From positions 159,001 through 223,000 of the forward strand of contig JBBHKE010002855.1 of assembly GCA_037447655.1 (NCBI GenBank): DNA of 64,000 nt. The letters run 5' to 3'. Positions within the stretch are counted from its first letter, which is position 1; each line of letters starts with the position of its first letter. Positions 33,731 to 45,593 of this stretch are shown here, piece by piece. The position numbers and the translations under genes were made by a program. Below the pieces are notes generated by a model that saw only the letters and a program-made list of their open reading frames with translations, had not been told where the DNA came from and ran no database searches. Origin of the DNA: Zygnema cylindricum. Lineage: Eukaryota; Streptophyta; Zygnematophyceae; Zygnematales; Zygnemataceae.

Positions 33731-36700
33731 GAGGGACAGACCACTGGAACCTCGAGAGGAAAGAAAAAGGCCTTTGTGACACAGGTACATGAGGTGGAAT
33801 CCGAAGACGAGGACGATGAGCTCCTATTGGATGAGGAGTTGGAAGCGACAAACGAGGTAGGAATTCCACGAAAGCAAAAATGTGCTTTCGATGGATTGAA
33901 AGGTGAAGCAGATCAGATTGCAGATTCAGGTGCCTCCATGCACATGTTTAAGGATAAACACCTAATCACTAAGATAAGAAAGATTCCCACTATAGAGATA
34001 GAGTACGAGGATAGGAGGATAGTCACTACTACTCTTGTAGGATCGGTATATCTGAAAGTCTTGGTAGAAGGAAAGACATCTATAGTTACATTCTCCGATG
34101 TATTTTTTATTCCGGAGTTGAACAAAAACCTCATCTCTACGTCCGTATTAGATGATAAGGGTTTTGATACTAGCATTAGGAAATGAGTCTTTACTGCTAG
34201 TTTTGAGGAGGAAGTTTATTTCACCGCTGAAAAAGGTAGCCAAGGGATGTTTAGGCTGATTTTAAGAAATGAAAAGAAGAAACTTTATTATGCTGGTGTT
34301 CATGATATAATGATGTGGCATAAGAGACTTAGGCATGTGAATCTAGATAAGCTAAGAGAGATGGAAAAGATGGGAGTGGTGGAAGGGATTCAGTTCAGTG
34401 AGAGTGAGAATCTAACTTATTGTAGTGGATGTGCACAAGGTAAAGCACACAGATTGCCCTTTCCCAAAACATCCACCTATAGGGGAGAAAAAATTCAAGA
34501 TTTAGTACACACAGATATTTGGGGACCGGCCAAAGTGCCCAAACCGGGGGGGAAGAGATTTATGATGACTATCACTGATGATTGGTCTCGGTATTCTAGG
34601 GTGTATTTTTTGAAAAACAAGTGTGAAGCTCAAGATTGTTTTAGACAATATAAAGCATGGAGCGAAAAACTCCATGAAACTCTAATCAAGAGAGTAAGGA
34701 GTGACAATGGTGGAGAGTATACTTCTAACCATTTTGAGGATTTTCTAAGGGAAGATGGAGTCCAACACCAAAAGACAGTTCCAGAAAACCCAGAACTGAA
34801 TGGGGTAGTTGAAAGATTAAATAGGACACTAAGTGATAGTGCTAGAAGTATGTTGTCGGACAAGAAGATAAGAAAAAGGTTTTGGGCCGAAGCAATGAAA
34901 TGTGCTAATTACCTCAAAAATAGAGTTCTTACTTCACCTATAAAAGATCAAACACCTTATGAGAGATGGACAGGTCCGAAACCAGACATATCTCACTTAA
35001 TGGTTTTCGGCAGTCAAGTATTCAGTCTAGATACAGATCGGTCTAATTGGAAGCTATATCCTAAAAGAAAACCGGGATACTTATTAGGATATGATGAGGA
35101 TGTTAAATGATATAAAGTTTATTATCTAAAAAGGGAAGATATAATCTTAGTAAAGAGTCTAGTAGTTATGGATGAAGGAAAGTCCCTGGATCCCTTCAAG
35201 TATACAAAGTAAGTAAAAATCTGATTTGAGTCAAAAAATTCCGATGACTTTGAAATTCTTAACTATCCAGGTTTAAGAGAAGATGACATTCTTCCAGGTA
35301 GAAATCAGACCGAAAAGGACTCGGCTGCGAAAACTCCAGTGACAACTCTACCCAAAGTGGAAGACGTGATGGAAATTGATTCGGAATCAAGGGATAAAGG
35401 AGAAGTCGAGATTGATCGAAAAAACCCACGAGAACCATCTATTTTGGCCACATATTTTGAGGGGGGGAGGAGAAGTAGTAAGAGATTAGAAGAAAAACAG
35501 GTTAATAACAAGGTAACAAAACTATCTCATCAAGATGAACCTCAAACTTATGGAGAGGCGATGACTTGTCCAGAAAAGAACCCGTGGAAAACAACCATCA
35601 ATGAGGAGATGGCATCAATTATGGCAGTCGATACTAGGGAGCTAGTGGACTGTCCACCTAATCGAAAACCAATCGGTTGTAACTGGGTTTTCAAATTAAA
35701 ACTAATCCCGGATAACACCATTGAGCGTTACAAAGTCTGATTGGTGGCAAAAGGATTTACACAGAAAGAAGGAATCGACTATGAGGAAACCTTTGCCTCG
35801 GTCGTCTGATTTCCCTCTGTCCACATACTTCTCAGTCTAATAGCAGCGGAAGACATGGAGGTGCACCAGATGGACATTAAGACAACCTTTTTGCATGGAG
35901 AATTGAAAAAGGAGATCTTTATGCGACAACCCGAAGGATTTGTGGAGGAAAGAGAGAAGAGTAAGGTATGCCGGCTGATTAAATCCCTTTACGGTTTGAA
36001 ACAGGCGCCTCGACGGTGGAATAAAAAACTTGATGACTTTCTTACCGGTCTGGGATATATCTGGATCAACTCAGATCACTCAATCTATGTTTTTGAAGAT
36101 GAGGATGGTATTATATTTATTGCAAATGTTGATGATTTACTTGTTGTAAGTAAATCAATGGAAAAAATTAATAAACTGAAAACCGATCTTAAGGGGAGAT
36201 TTGAAATGAAGGATATGGGAAAAGCAAAATATATTTTGGGAATTCAAGTAGAAAGAGACCGAGAAAGAAAGATTATAAGATTGACTAAAAAAGAAGCAAT
36301 AGGGAACATGCTGGAAAAATTTCAGATCGATAAAGCTAATAGTTGTACAACTTCAATAGAGTTAAAGAAATGAAGTGAGAGGAGTGAGGAAAAATGAGTC
36401 ATAATCTTAGATAAGGAATTAAGTCATGAAGAACAGAAGTTCATGCTGACTATTCTTTACAGCAAGTAGTGGGAAGCCTAATCTATTTCATGAATTGCAC
36501 CCGGCCGGTTTAGCTGCAGCTGTACGAGTGCTGAGTAGAAGTCTAAATGCTCCCACTAAGAAGCATTGGGAGGCATCTAAGAGAGTCCTTAGATATTTGA
36601 AAGGAACTAGGGATCTATGGTTGCATTTGGGTGGGGAGAATACTGACATCACTACTTGGAGTGATGCCAGTTATGGTGATGCTCTGATGAGGAGATGTAC

Positions 36701-37070
36701 TTCTGGATATGTATTATATGTGGGTGATGGGGCTTGCTATTGGAGTAGCAAACAGCAAAAGGTTATTGCTCAATCCACCATGGAGGCTGAGTATATGGCC
36801 TTCTGCTATGTTGTAAAAGAATTGATGTGGGTCAAGTCTTTGCTTGGTGAGCTTTGTCACCTTAAGAGTGGTGTGCAATTTTTTTTTTTGTGATAATCAG
36901 GCTGCAATCGCTATTTCAACCAATCCTAAACATCATTTTAAAGCTAAACACATGGACATTAGACTCAGCTTTGTTAGAGAGAAAGTAGAAAACAAAATAA
37001 TCAGTTTATGTTACCGACCGGATAGTGAGATGGTAGCACATATGATGACCAAACCTGTGGTCTGAAATTA
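33731..37070 (+). pseudogene. pol: copia C3 protease-integrase-RT-RNase H, broken
   Basis: Protease IADSGASMHMF at about 33917 (active site kept). One stop at 34184, then a long open integrase section (34247-35110) with WHKRLRHVNLDKL, CSGCAQGKAHRLPF, VHTDIWGPAKV, TDDWSRYSRVYFLK, RSDNGGEYTSN and PELNGVVERLNRT, so the DDE set is complete. RT shows NRKPIGCNWVFKLKL and MEVHQMDIKTTFLHGEL, but the active site reads FIANVDDLL: a codon has been lost and the Tyr of Tyr-Val-Asp-Asp replaced. RNase H (36495-37065) has MRRCTSGYVLYVGDG and QSTMEAEYMAF. The C-terminal tail after MTKPV is deleted. Frameshifts near 36450 and 36885. Confidence 0.92.
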
Positions 37071-37095
37071 AAGATTGACTAGAAAATAAGGGGAG

Positions 37096-38154
37096 TGTAG
37101 AAATCGATGGTTATTTTATTATTTTCTAGGTCTAAATTGGAATATAGAAAGAAGCCGGTGAAGTGTGCCTCTAACTTCTCTCTCCAAACTCCCACACTTG
37201 TTGCAGTCACTGAGAAGTTGGAGAGGAAGCTAGAGCCATGGCTACCTAGGCTATCCAGAGGTTTACGGGAAATAGATTAGTTAAAGAGGTAGGTTTATTT
37301 ACTAAAAGGTGTATGCCGGTAACAGGATTTGATCCTGGTACCTGCCGACCGTCAAAACGCCGGTAGCCGGTAGCCTTAGCCGTTAAGTCTAGAAGTTACG
37401 ATACATACTATTGGGTTTGATATTTATTTAAATGTTAACACGTAGGAAAATTCATTTAACGGCGGATGTTTAAGGTTACATAGATCACGTTATGTAAAAC
37501 GTACGGATTGCGTTATGGACAAAAAATAAGTACCGCGCATTTGGTTTCTTTTATGAAACAAATACCGCACAAGCATTTATGACGGTTGCGATTAAAATTT
37601 GCATTCAAACGGATTGCCGAAAAGAAAGCCGAGATCGCGGAAGAGATTCTCGGCAGTTTGTGGTCATCGCCACATCGGATGACACGTGGCAAAATTACGT
37701 TGGATCGCGGCATCTCCGGGAATTACGGGACCGAATCCGGATATGACAATTGTCGACATTTAGGCCATGTCGTACAAATTCCGTACATAAAGTACACCGG
37801 CAGCTGTACTTTTATGTATTGCAGTGTAATATGATTGGTGCTGTACACCAGTAGATAGAGTTTGTGAGAGAGATAAGACTTAGAAAAATTGGTAAATAGG
37901 ACCCTCTCTCCCAAAGAGCTTCTGTACAAAATGTCTAGTATAACCCTCCATAAGTTACTGCTCAGGGGAGCAAATTCATAGATTCTTTTTGCTATCGACT
38001 TAGGGGAGTCTTGCCTTTAGAGGGGTGAAGGTTGTCGGAGCTTTTGTTTGCCAGGTGGTTGTTATTCGTGCTGAAAGACAAAGGGGTTAGGGTTATCTTA
38101 GAGGCTTCGTGTGAGCTGCTTACACTGAGGTCCTATGGAGGTCTCAGAGTTGCA
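37096..38154 (+). repeat. 3' LTR of copia C3
   Basis: 1059 bp, TGTAGAAATCGATGG...CAGAGTTGCA. Keeps the LTR-borne ATG GAG GTC TCA GAG TTG CA (38135-38154). Confidence 0.93.
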
Positions 38155-39600
38155 CACCTAACCTGTCTGCCAGTCATAATCCGTGCATCACTTAATATTT
38201 GTAAATAAGAGAGTGCTTTATTATTACAGTGAACTGTAAATTCTTTTATTACAAATAACAACACCATTTCACCAATGCATGAACAATTGCAAGTAATTCC
38301 TTTTTCTATGGTGTATAGTTCTTTTCAACATTGAATTTTTTGGACTCAAAAGCATTTGGATGAAAGTGTTTGCCGACTTTTTGACTTTTGACTACATGTA
38401 GACCTTTATCAGATGCATCTGTAGTGATCAGAACTTCAAATTCCCCAGCAGGGTTAAGATACACCAGTGTAGGGGCAAAGATCAACTTCCCTTTTAGTTC
38501 CTCGAATTCTCCCTCTTGATCAGCTCCCCACACAAACGTCTCCTTCTCCCGAAGTAAATCGGTCAAAGGTGCAGCGATCATATTGAAGTTTCTGATAAAC
38601 TTCATGTAATAAGTGGCCAATCCAAAAAACGATCTAACTTTAGTGACATTAGTAGGTTGTTTCCAATTTTGGATTGCTAAAATTTTGGATGGATATGTTT
38701 TAACACCTTCCCCACTAACTATGTGTCCCAAAAATAATTGTTCACTTTTAAAAAAGCTGGATTTTGACAATTTTCCATATAATTTTCTTTCTCTTAACCT
38801 TTCCAATACTCTTCTTAAATGAATTATATGGTTTTCTTGAGATTCACTGTAAACTAAAATATCATCTATAAACACTGGGACAAACTCATCTATGTAATTT
38901 GAAAAGGTTTGGTTTTTTAATCTTTGGTAAATAGGCGGTGCATTCGTTAAGCCGAATGGCATCATTATCCATTCGAAATGACCCACCCTAGTCTTGAAAG
39001 CAATTTTATAAAAAATATTCAATTCTAATTGGCACTTGATTGAAGCCACTACGCAGGTCAATCAACGAAAATACTTTAGCACCTTTTAAAAGATCTATCA
39101 AAATCACAAATTAAAGGTAACGAATACTTAATCATTCACCGTAATCTTGTTCAGACAACGATAATCGATACACATTCTCAACGTTCCGTCCTTCTTTTTG
39201 ACGAAGAGAACTGGTGCTCCGTACGGTGATTTGCTGGGCTGAATATGTTATTTCTCTCGGAGTTCCTTGATCTGATTCTTTGATTCCTCCTTCTCAAACA
39301 AACCGTGCTTATAAATTCCTGTGACAAGAGAGTTGCATCCAGGTTCAACGTTAATAACATGTTTTACATCTCGGGAAGTTGGCCTTCCTGAGGGTAAATT
39401 ACTTGGAAAAATATCTTGAAATTCAAAAATCAAATCATTAACAGCAACCTCAGATGTATTAATGTCAATTACAAAATCAGATTTTAGTTTTTCGAGAGTT
39501 TTAGTGGTGTTTGATTTAGGGATGACATTAATGTTAGTGTTTTCTCTCCCCCTTTCATCAGTAACTGCCTTAGTTACTAATAACAAGAAAGCATGATTTG
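38155..39600 (-). pseudogene. pol: chromovirus E RT-RNase H, truncated
   Basis: Minus strand. A pre-RT segment (39586-39248) contains IFEFQDIFPSNLPSGRP. RT follows with [20 protein letters not shown] and [12 protein letters not shown], stops near 39130, then an open section from 39061 with [19 protein letters not shown] and an intact active site VFIDDILVYSES, then FLGHIVSGEGVKTYPSK. RNase H begins VLITTDASDKGLHVV and FHPNAFESKKFNVEKNY, has a stop at about 38306, and is lost at the C3 border with NALVKW-type sequence still readable. Confidence 0.88.
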
Positions 39601-39689
39601 TTTTATCTTATAAGTGTTTTTTAAATTGTTTAACAGATATCAAACCTTCCACTCCCAATCTGGTTATGTTATTTATATGATTTCTATGC

Positions 39690-40855
39690 AATTTCTTAAG
39701 AGATAATGTATGCAAAACCTTTATCTGTACAGTCTTTAGCGTAATGATCTGGACCTCCACATTTGAAACAAGTAACTTCATGCATGTAAAGTAGTCACAA
39801 ACGACTTTTTTTGGATTTTGTGCACTCTTTACTAAAATGTCCCTCCTCTCCACAGTTATAACAGTTAATCTTTTTCAGTTGTGCACACTCAAATGCTCTA
39901 TGACCCTTTTTCTCACAAATAGTGCACGTGGGGATGGTAAGGTTAGGCTTCTGAGCATTAATGAGACCCTCATCCACAAATTCCCTCTCATCCCACTCTG
40001 ATACTTCATTCAAATTACCCCTAAGTGATCTAGTTTCCCGATTATACCCCAATTGATCCTCTAATTCCAATGCCTTTTCTTGTAATTCTTTCAAATTATT
40101 AAATTTTTGATGTTTCAATTCTGATTTCAGTATAGGGTTTAGATAATTTAATAAATGCAACTTAGCCATTTCACCAATCAAACCTGTGACGTGAATGCTA
40201 GATGAGTCAAATTCCACAATGTAATCCTTCCTAGATCCAGTTTGCTTACAGTTCAGCCATTTTTATTCCATTTTGGACTTAAAAGTGATAGACAAGAATT
40301 GCGATTTGATCGCGGTTTTAAAAGTTTCCCAATTAGCATTATCAGGAATCAATCTAGACCTTTTCTGAGCGTAATACCAAATCTTAGCATCGCCTTTCAT
40401 ATAACTAACAGCAAAAGAAGTGTAATCATCACGATTAGAATTTCTAGATTCCAAATAATACTCCATATGAAAGATCCAGGTATCTAACTCATCAATCTTC
40501 TTACCATCGAACGATAGTGCCTCACTATTAGACAATTTCAAATCTCTTATCTTGTTAGGTATATCATGATCATCCTTCCTAAAACTGGCTTTCATTTTAC
40601 TACTTTCACGCTTTTGGTCATTAATATCATTCTTGGTATGAATTAAGTTAATAAGTTCATCTAATTTGTCATTTGAAACATATACATTTTCTTTAACAAC
40701 TTTCAATTCACTTTTCAATTCGGAAATGGTTTCATCCACAGCGGTAGCATGGTTATTAAATCTTTTGACCAATTTCACAGTACGCTTCTTCAACACATTC
40801 AAAGCATTCTCTATTTCACGTTTCCATGCAAAATATGTCATTATCACACAATAAA
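39690..40855 (-). pseudogene. gag: chromovirus E gag with three zinc knuckles
   Basis: Minus-strand gag, open for 194 codons from 40847 (REIENALNVLKKRTVKLVKR, then FDGKKIDELDTWIFHMEYYL and YMKGDAKIWYYAQKRS). A frameshift or stop at about 40262 leads to a second open part (40217-39795) with VEFDSSSIHVTGLIGEMAKL and two CCHC knuckles: CTICEKKGHRAFEC and CYNCGEEGHFSKEC. A third knuckle, CFKCGGPDHYAKDC, lies at about 39765-39725 in another frame. Triple knuckles are uncommon; one or two is usual. Directly after the third knuckle sequence jumps to the segment that in B follows the protease. Confidence 0.88.
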
Positions 40856-41558
40856 ATTAAGCAAAAGGAAAGAAATAATATAATTTCCTAAAGAAATTTG
40901 CTGCAGATTTTAATTCCTAAGATTGTTCCAATCCAAGACTTCTTCTCCTTGACGAAACCTTTGAAAATGTCAAAATCTGAGAAATAAATAAAAAAAAAAC
41001 ATTGAGAGTAAGTTAGTGCAAATTCAAATTTCAATTTCCCAACATTGATAAAAAAGGTAAGAATTTCCCCACAAATTTTGCAACAACAAAATTGAAAGCT
41101 CTTAAAGGTAACAATTTAGGGTTTGAAAAGTTTTGAGTCATTTCTAGACTCCTTTGCTCTTGAAGAAATAAAGTACTCCGCTTTCCTTCTCCTCTATTAG
41201 CAACTTTCACACTTCCCACTACATCATGATCTTTTACTCTTTAATTCTCACATCATCACCCTTCATGGATTCAAGCCCTCCCTCTACAAATGAATCATTG
41301 CTAAGAGAAGGCAAGTTTGTTTGGCCTCTAGGTAATTGGAGTCGGCTTCAGCGGTGGCTACACTGCCCACCCCGCCATAGTCCTGAGGACCTAAGCACGC
41401 CCCACATCTAACTAGCGGCCGCTGGCAGTGTGGTAACTTAGTTTCCCTCCAATCCCATACCACTCACATTGTGGTTCCACCAACCCGGGTCAGAGCACCC
41501 TCACCGGTCACGGCAATTGATTTTCGAGTGAGCAAGCTTCTCATTGGCTTTTAACCAA
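40856..41558 (-). other. Untranslated leader of chromovirus E
   Basis: About 700 bp between PBS and gag, AT-rich, with no coding signature. The part near 41100-41160 is shared with the start of element B at 10017. Confidence 0.7.
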
Positions 41559-41570
41559 GCTTTGATACCA
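41559..41570 (-). other. Primer-binding site of chromovirus E (tRNA-iMet 3' end)
   Basis: Minus strand TGGTATCAAAGC, 11 of 12 matches to the standard tRNA-iMet 3'-end PBS, 2 bp from the LTR. Confidence 0.88.
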
Positions 41571-41572
41571 TA

Positions 41573-42543
41573 TGTAACAGGATCTCCTGCCTCTCAGAAA
41601 ATTCCATTACTACAAACAATCCCAACCACACATTCCACACATTGGAAAATACACATCCACATTGGACAACACTCACATAAGGATACACTTTAAATTAGAA
41701 TAAGCTTTTATCCACATAACATTAGCTTGGTCTCTTGCCCTTGTGGCTCAACCCTTCTTATTAAAGTGTTTTCCACTACTCTCCACTCTTAATAATTCTA
41801 TCTCTTAACTTCTAAAACAGTATTTAGTTAGTAAGAGATTTCAATGCAAAATGCCTTTTCTCCCAATTTGGTATTAATCGCTCAAGACCAAGATCAGCCA
41901 GAATTTCCCCAAACTTTTCCAAAGGAAAAGATGTCTACTCTCCTCTTACACTTCACTATTTATCCATCATCGCCCTGGACTAGCTAGGCCAGAGTCAGTG
42001 TTCCGTTTTAATAGGCTTTTACCTGGGCCAATCATTGATCTGCAAGGACTCAGACTGACCAATGCAAAAACGTGCGAAATCTCTTACTAACTACTTAGCA
42101 CTTTAGTAACCAATCAATCGTTACGTTTCACTACGTAACATTTACGTGCAAAAGTGCGCGCCAAACGAAACGCGACTTCGCACGATCGTGCGTAACAAAT
42201 TTCGCACGTGAAACTTCCTACGAAATTCCCTTAAGTGAAAGTGACGTTTTGTAGTAAAATTTGTACGAAACGAACCACCGTGCATACAAAACGTTTCATT
42301 AGAACTTTATGAAACGTACACGAGTAATTTCGGTACTAATTTGACCCTTAACCCGTTTCAATGATACCCACTTGTTATTTAGACCCCACCTTGTCACCTA
42401 AATACACCCATCGCTATAACTTTTAAAATATAACTCCAAATAGCGTGATTCTTTTGCGGACGTCTACCAAATTTAGTACTCTATAATCATAACACCTAAA
42501 TACCCCTTTAAAAACAAGTTCTATCTGCTATTACTATTACACA
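41573..42543 (-). repeat. 5' LTR of chromovirus E
   Basis: 971 bp. On the minus strand TGTGTAATAGTAATAG...GATCCTGTTACA. Aligns along its length with the LTR of B (15393-16373). 42544-42637 to its right is short AT-rich sequence without features. Confidence 0.88.
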
Positions 42544-42637
42544 AAGTGACCGTAAGAAAATACGGTTTTTTTTCTGAAAGTCAGCAAAGTGATTAAGATC
42601 TGTGAGGTACATTGACGCGGTACTCTTGCGAAGTATA

Positions 42638-43631
42638 TGCAATTTTGTGTCCTCTATTGGACTACATAATTGAAGAAGCCTCTAGATAGTTTTTAACTAA
42701 CCCACTTCAAGCCACTACAACTGATGCCCAAAGAGGCAAACAGACACTTTGACAACACCCTTGTGCAGCCTTGACCCCCGTGAGTCTGTAGCAAAAAAAA
42801 TCACTGAAAACGACCAACAAGCTGATTAGTTATAGGGTGACAAAGATGCCAATTTATACAAACTCTCAAAGAGAGTGAGGAATACCTAACAAATTTTTCT
42901 AAGTCCTGGTTCCCTCTCACAACCCCTATCTACTGATTGAACAAACCAATAATATCACTGTACAGTACAAGAAAGTACTACTGCCGATGTACTTTATGTA
43001 CGTCCTATGTATGAAAAGGCCATTAAGCGAACGCGTGTCCACTTTTCACTCGTCCATACGTTCCTCGTAATTCCCACGACCATATGTTATCTCTGCACGT
43101 GGCGCGAGGTCATGACACGTCATAAAACGCCAAAGTGACCATTCCGGGATCTCGGTGATGATGTGCGCCGTTGGATAAAAACCGACATTCAATATTGACC
43201 GTCAAAACAAATGTCCAATTCATTTGTTCCGTGCGGTATTATATTTGCACTATATATAACAGGTTCCATGTCGTTTTATTTTGTATTTTCGTTAATCGGT
43301 TTATCGACCGTAACACAGTTTAAATATTAATCATACCCTATATACTTCAACGAACTTCTATGACAGACCGGTTAAGGCTGACGGCTACGCCTCGCTTTGC
43401 TGGTTGGTGGTTCGAGTTTGCCAGACTCAAGCTTTTGTTGAGAGTAATATAAGTCACTCCAATCCTGCTTATTAGGCTGAGGCAGCCATGGCTTCCCTTG
43501 TATTTCTCTCTCTCTCTTTCAGTGACTACAACAAGTATGGGGGATAGAGAGGAAAGGTGAAAGCAGGCTGCCTGCTCTTTTATTTTATTTTAGACCTAGA
43601 AAATATCCTATAAATCTAGTAATTTTCAACA
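42638..43631 (-). repeat. Solo copia LTR (C2/C5 family)
   Basis: Complete minus-oriented LTR of 994 bp with no internal region on either side. On minus it reads TGTTGAAAATTACTAG...AAAATTGCA. The flanks GTATA (42633-42637) and GTACA (43632-43636) are a 5-bp target-site duplication with one mismatch. The LTR-borne gag start has become ATA. Presumably formed by LTR-LTR recombination of a full element. Confidence 0.85.
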
Positions 43632-44136
43632 GTACACGTACATAATACCCAAGTACGGAATTCGCAAGTATGAAAATGGTCGGTATCGAAATCTTTGACG
43701 ATTTTAAATACGAACACGTATGCAAAATTTTATTTAAAGACGATACGCGATGTAACTGAGGCCTCTGTAATACATAAATTTTGTTGTCCGTAATATTGCA
43801 AAGACCTCCTAATGTAACAATACCCTAAATAAGTAAATATATAAATTACAGAATTAGTATTTTTTTGTTGGTTGCATTTTGCGGCGTCTACCTTTAAGTC
43901 ACGGAACGAAAATCAGGTCGTACGTGGCGTATCAGACAATTTGTCTTTTTGTCTAAAATGACATATAATATAAAAATATATAAAATATTAAATTTAAAAA
44001 ATACTATGTATCGCGATACATGTCACAATAATTTATGTTGGTCGCGGTACGATATATCGAGGATTTTGCTCGATTAATATTCGATATATTGAATACCGAA
44101 ATTATCGCGATATGAATTTACCCAACAGCCAACACT
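43632..44136. other. Palindrome-rich spacer, no gene
   Basis: AT-rich sequence with a perfect 16-bp palindrome ATGTATCGCGATACAT at 44006-44021 and several related TCGCGATA, CGATATAT and ATTCGATATATTGAAT motifs to 44120. No coding region or terminal repeats recognised. Confidence 0.6.
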
Positions 44137-45593
44137 AGTGTTTAAACTAAAACATAACCCAGTGAATACCATTGAAAGATATAAGGCTTGGTTGGTATCA
44201 AAGGGGTTTACCCAAAAGGAGGGGATTGACTATGAGGAGACTTTTGCTCCAGTTGTTTGGTTCCTATCACAAAGGATTCTCCTCAGTCTAGCCACAACAC
44301 AAGACTTAGAAATACACCAGATGGATATTAAGATTGCCTTTCTCAACGGTGAGTTAGAGGAAGAAATTTTCATGCGACAACTAGAAGGGTTCGTGGAGGA
44401 AGGAGAAGAGAGCATAGTTTGCAAGCTCATACAGTCCTTATATGGACTGAAGTAGGCTCCCCGACAGTAGAATAAGAAACTTGATGAGTTTCTCACCGGT
44501 CTGAGATATATCCGGATCAGCTCTCACCATTCTATCTATATGTTCGAAGATGAGAATTGTGTGATTTTTATTGCAATTTATGTGGATGATCTGTTGGTGT
44601 TAAGTAAGTCTTTGGAAAAAATCAATAAGTTAAAGAAAGATCTTAGAAGCAAATTTGACATGAAGGATTTAGGGGAGGCAAGATATATTTCGGGAATTCA
44701 AATAGATAAAGATAAGGGGAAAAGGATCATTAGACTTACTCAGAAAGCAACAATAGGTAATATGCTTGAGAAATTCTAGATGGAAAAGGCAAACAGTTGT
44801 ACCACTCACATGGACATGAAGAAAGTAAGTGAAAGAAGTGTAGAAGGAGGAGTGTTAATCTTAGATGATCAAATTAGTCCAAAAGAGAGAGAGTTTATGA
44901 AGTCTATCCCATAAAAGCAGGTTCGACAAAGTCTAATATAATTTATGAACTATACTAGGCGGGACATAGCCCCAGCAACTATAGAACTGAGTAGGAATCT
45001 TAATGATCCTAGGAAAAGAGACTAGTAGGCAGCCAAGAGAGTCATGAGATATCTGGTGGGAACGAGAGAGTTATGGTTGCATGTGGGAGGGGAGCACACT
45101 GATATCACTACTTGGAGTGATGGCAGTTATCGGGATGCACCTATGAGAAGATGCACTTCTTGGTATGTGTTGTATGTGGGGGAAGGTGCTTGCTGTTGGA
45201 GCAGCAAGCTACAAAAGGTGGTTGCTCAGTCTACTATGGAGGCTGAGTATATGGCCTTTTGTTCAGTTGTGAAAGAGTTGATGCGGGTCAAATCCTTGTT
45301 GCAAAAAATAGGGTATATGAAAGAGGGAGTGCATGAAGTCTTTTGTGATAATCAGGTTGTCATTGCAATTGCAGCCAATCAAAAACACCATTTCAAAGCA
45401 AAGCATATGGACATAAGATTGAGCTTCGTAAGGGTGGAAGCTAAAAATTAAATTGTGAATCTTAAGTATGGATTTGATGAAGAAATGGTGGCTGACATGA
45501 TGACCAAACCTGTGACCTGTCCCAAGTTAAAATATTGTAGAGAAAAATGTGGATTGAAAGAGAAGTTAAAATTAGACTAGAAAATAAGGGGAG
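44137..45593 (+). pseudogene. pol: copia D RT-RNase H, 5'-truncated
   Basis: Begins inside RT (VFKLKHNPVNTIERYKAW) with nothing upstream. Contains FTQKEGIDYEETFAPVVWF, MDIKIAFLNGELEEEIFMRQ and an intact AIYVDDLLVLSK. RNase H follows with MRRCTSWYVLYVGEG, QSTMEAEYMAF and the terminal ADMMTKPVTCPKLKYCREKC. Stops near 44454, 44469, 44777, 44912 and 45025, and TAA at 45449. Ends in the tract AAAATAAGGGGAG at the LTR. Most similar to C2 and C4. Confidence 0.9.

Larger units (their letters stand above)
31725..38154 (+). mobile_element. Ty1/copia retrotransposon C3
   Basis: 6,430-bp copia element: 5' LTR 31725-32784, perfect half-tRNA PBS, gag, pol, polypurine tract AATAAGGGGAG, 3' LTR 37096-38154. 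The flanks CAAGG (left) and CACCT (right) do not form a target-site duplication, and the right flank is the cut edge of gypsy E, so the element or its site has been rearranged since insertion. Coding regions are broken in many places. Confidence 0.93.
38155..42543 (-). mobile_element. Ty3/gypsy chromovirus E (minus strand), 3'-truncated, protease-less
   Basis: Relative of chromovirus B on the minus strand: 5' LTR 41573-42543, PBS 41559-41570, leader, gag, RT and part of RNase H. It is cut off at 38155 by the C3 3' LTR, so integrase, chromodomain and 3' LTR are absent. Between the gag zinc knuckles and the pre-RT segment an internal deletion has removed the whole protease domain that B keeps. 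Open frames are longer than in B, suggesting a younger copy. Confidence 0.9.

Noticed and set aside
31720-38159. Target-site duplication for C3
   Set aside because: CAAGG and CACCT share only the first two bases.
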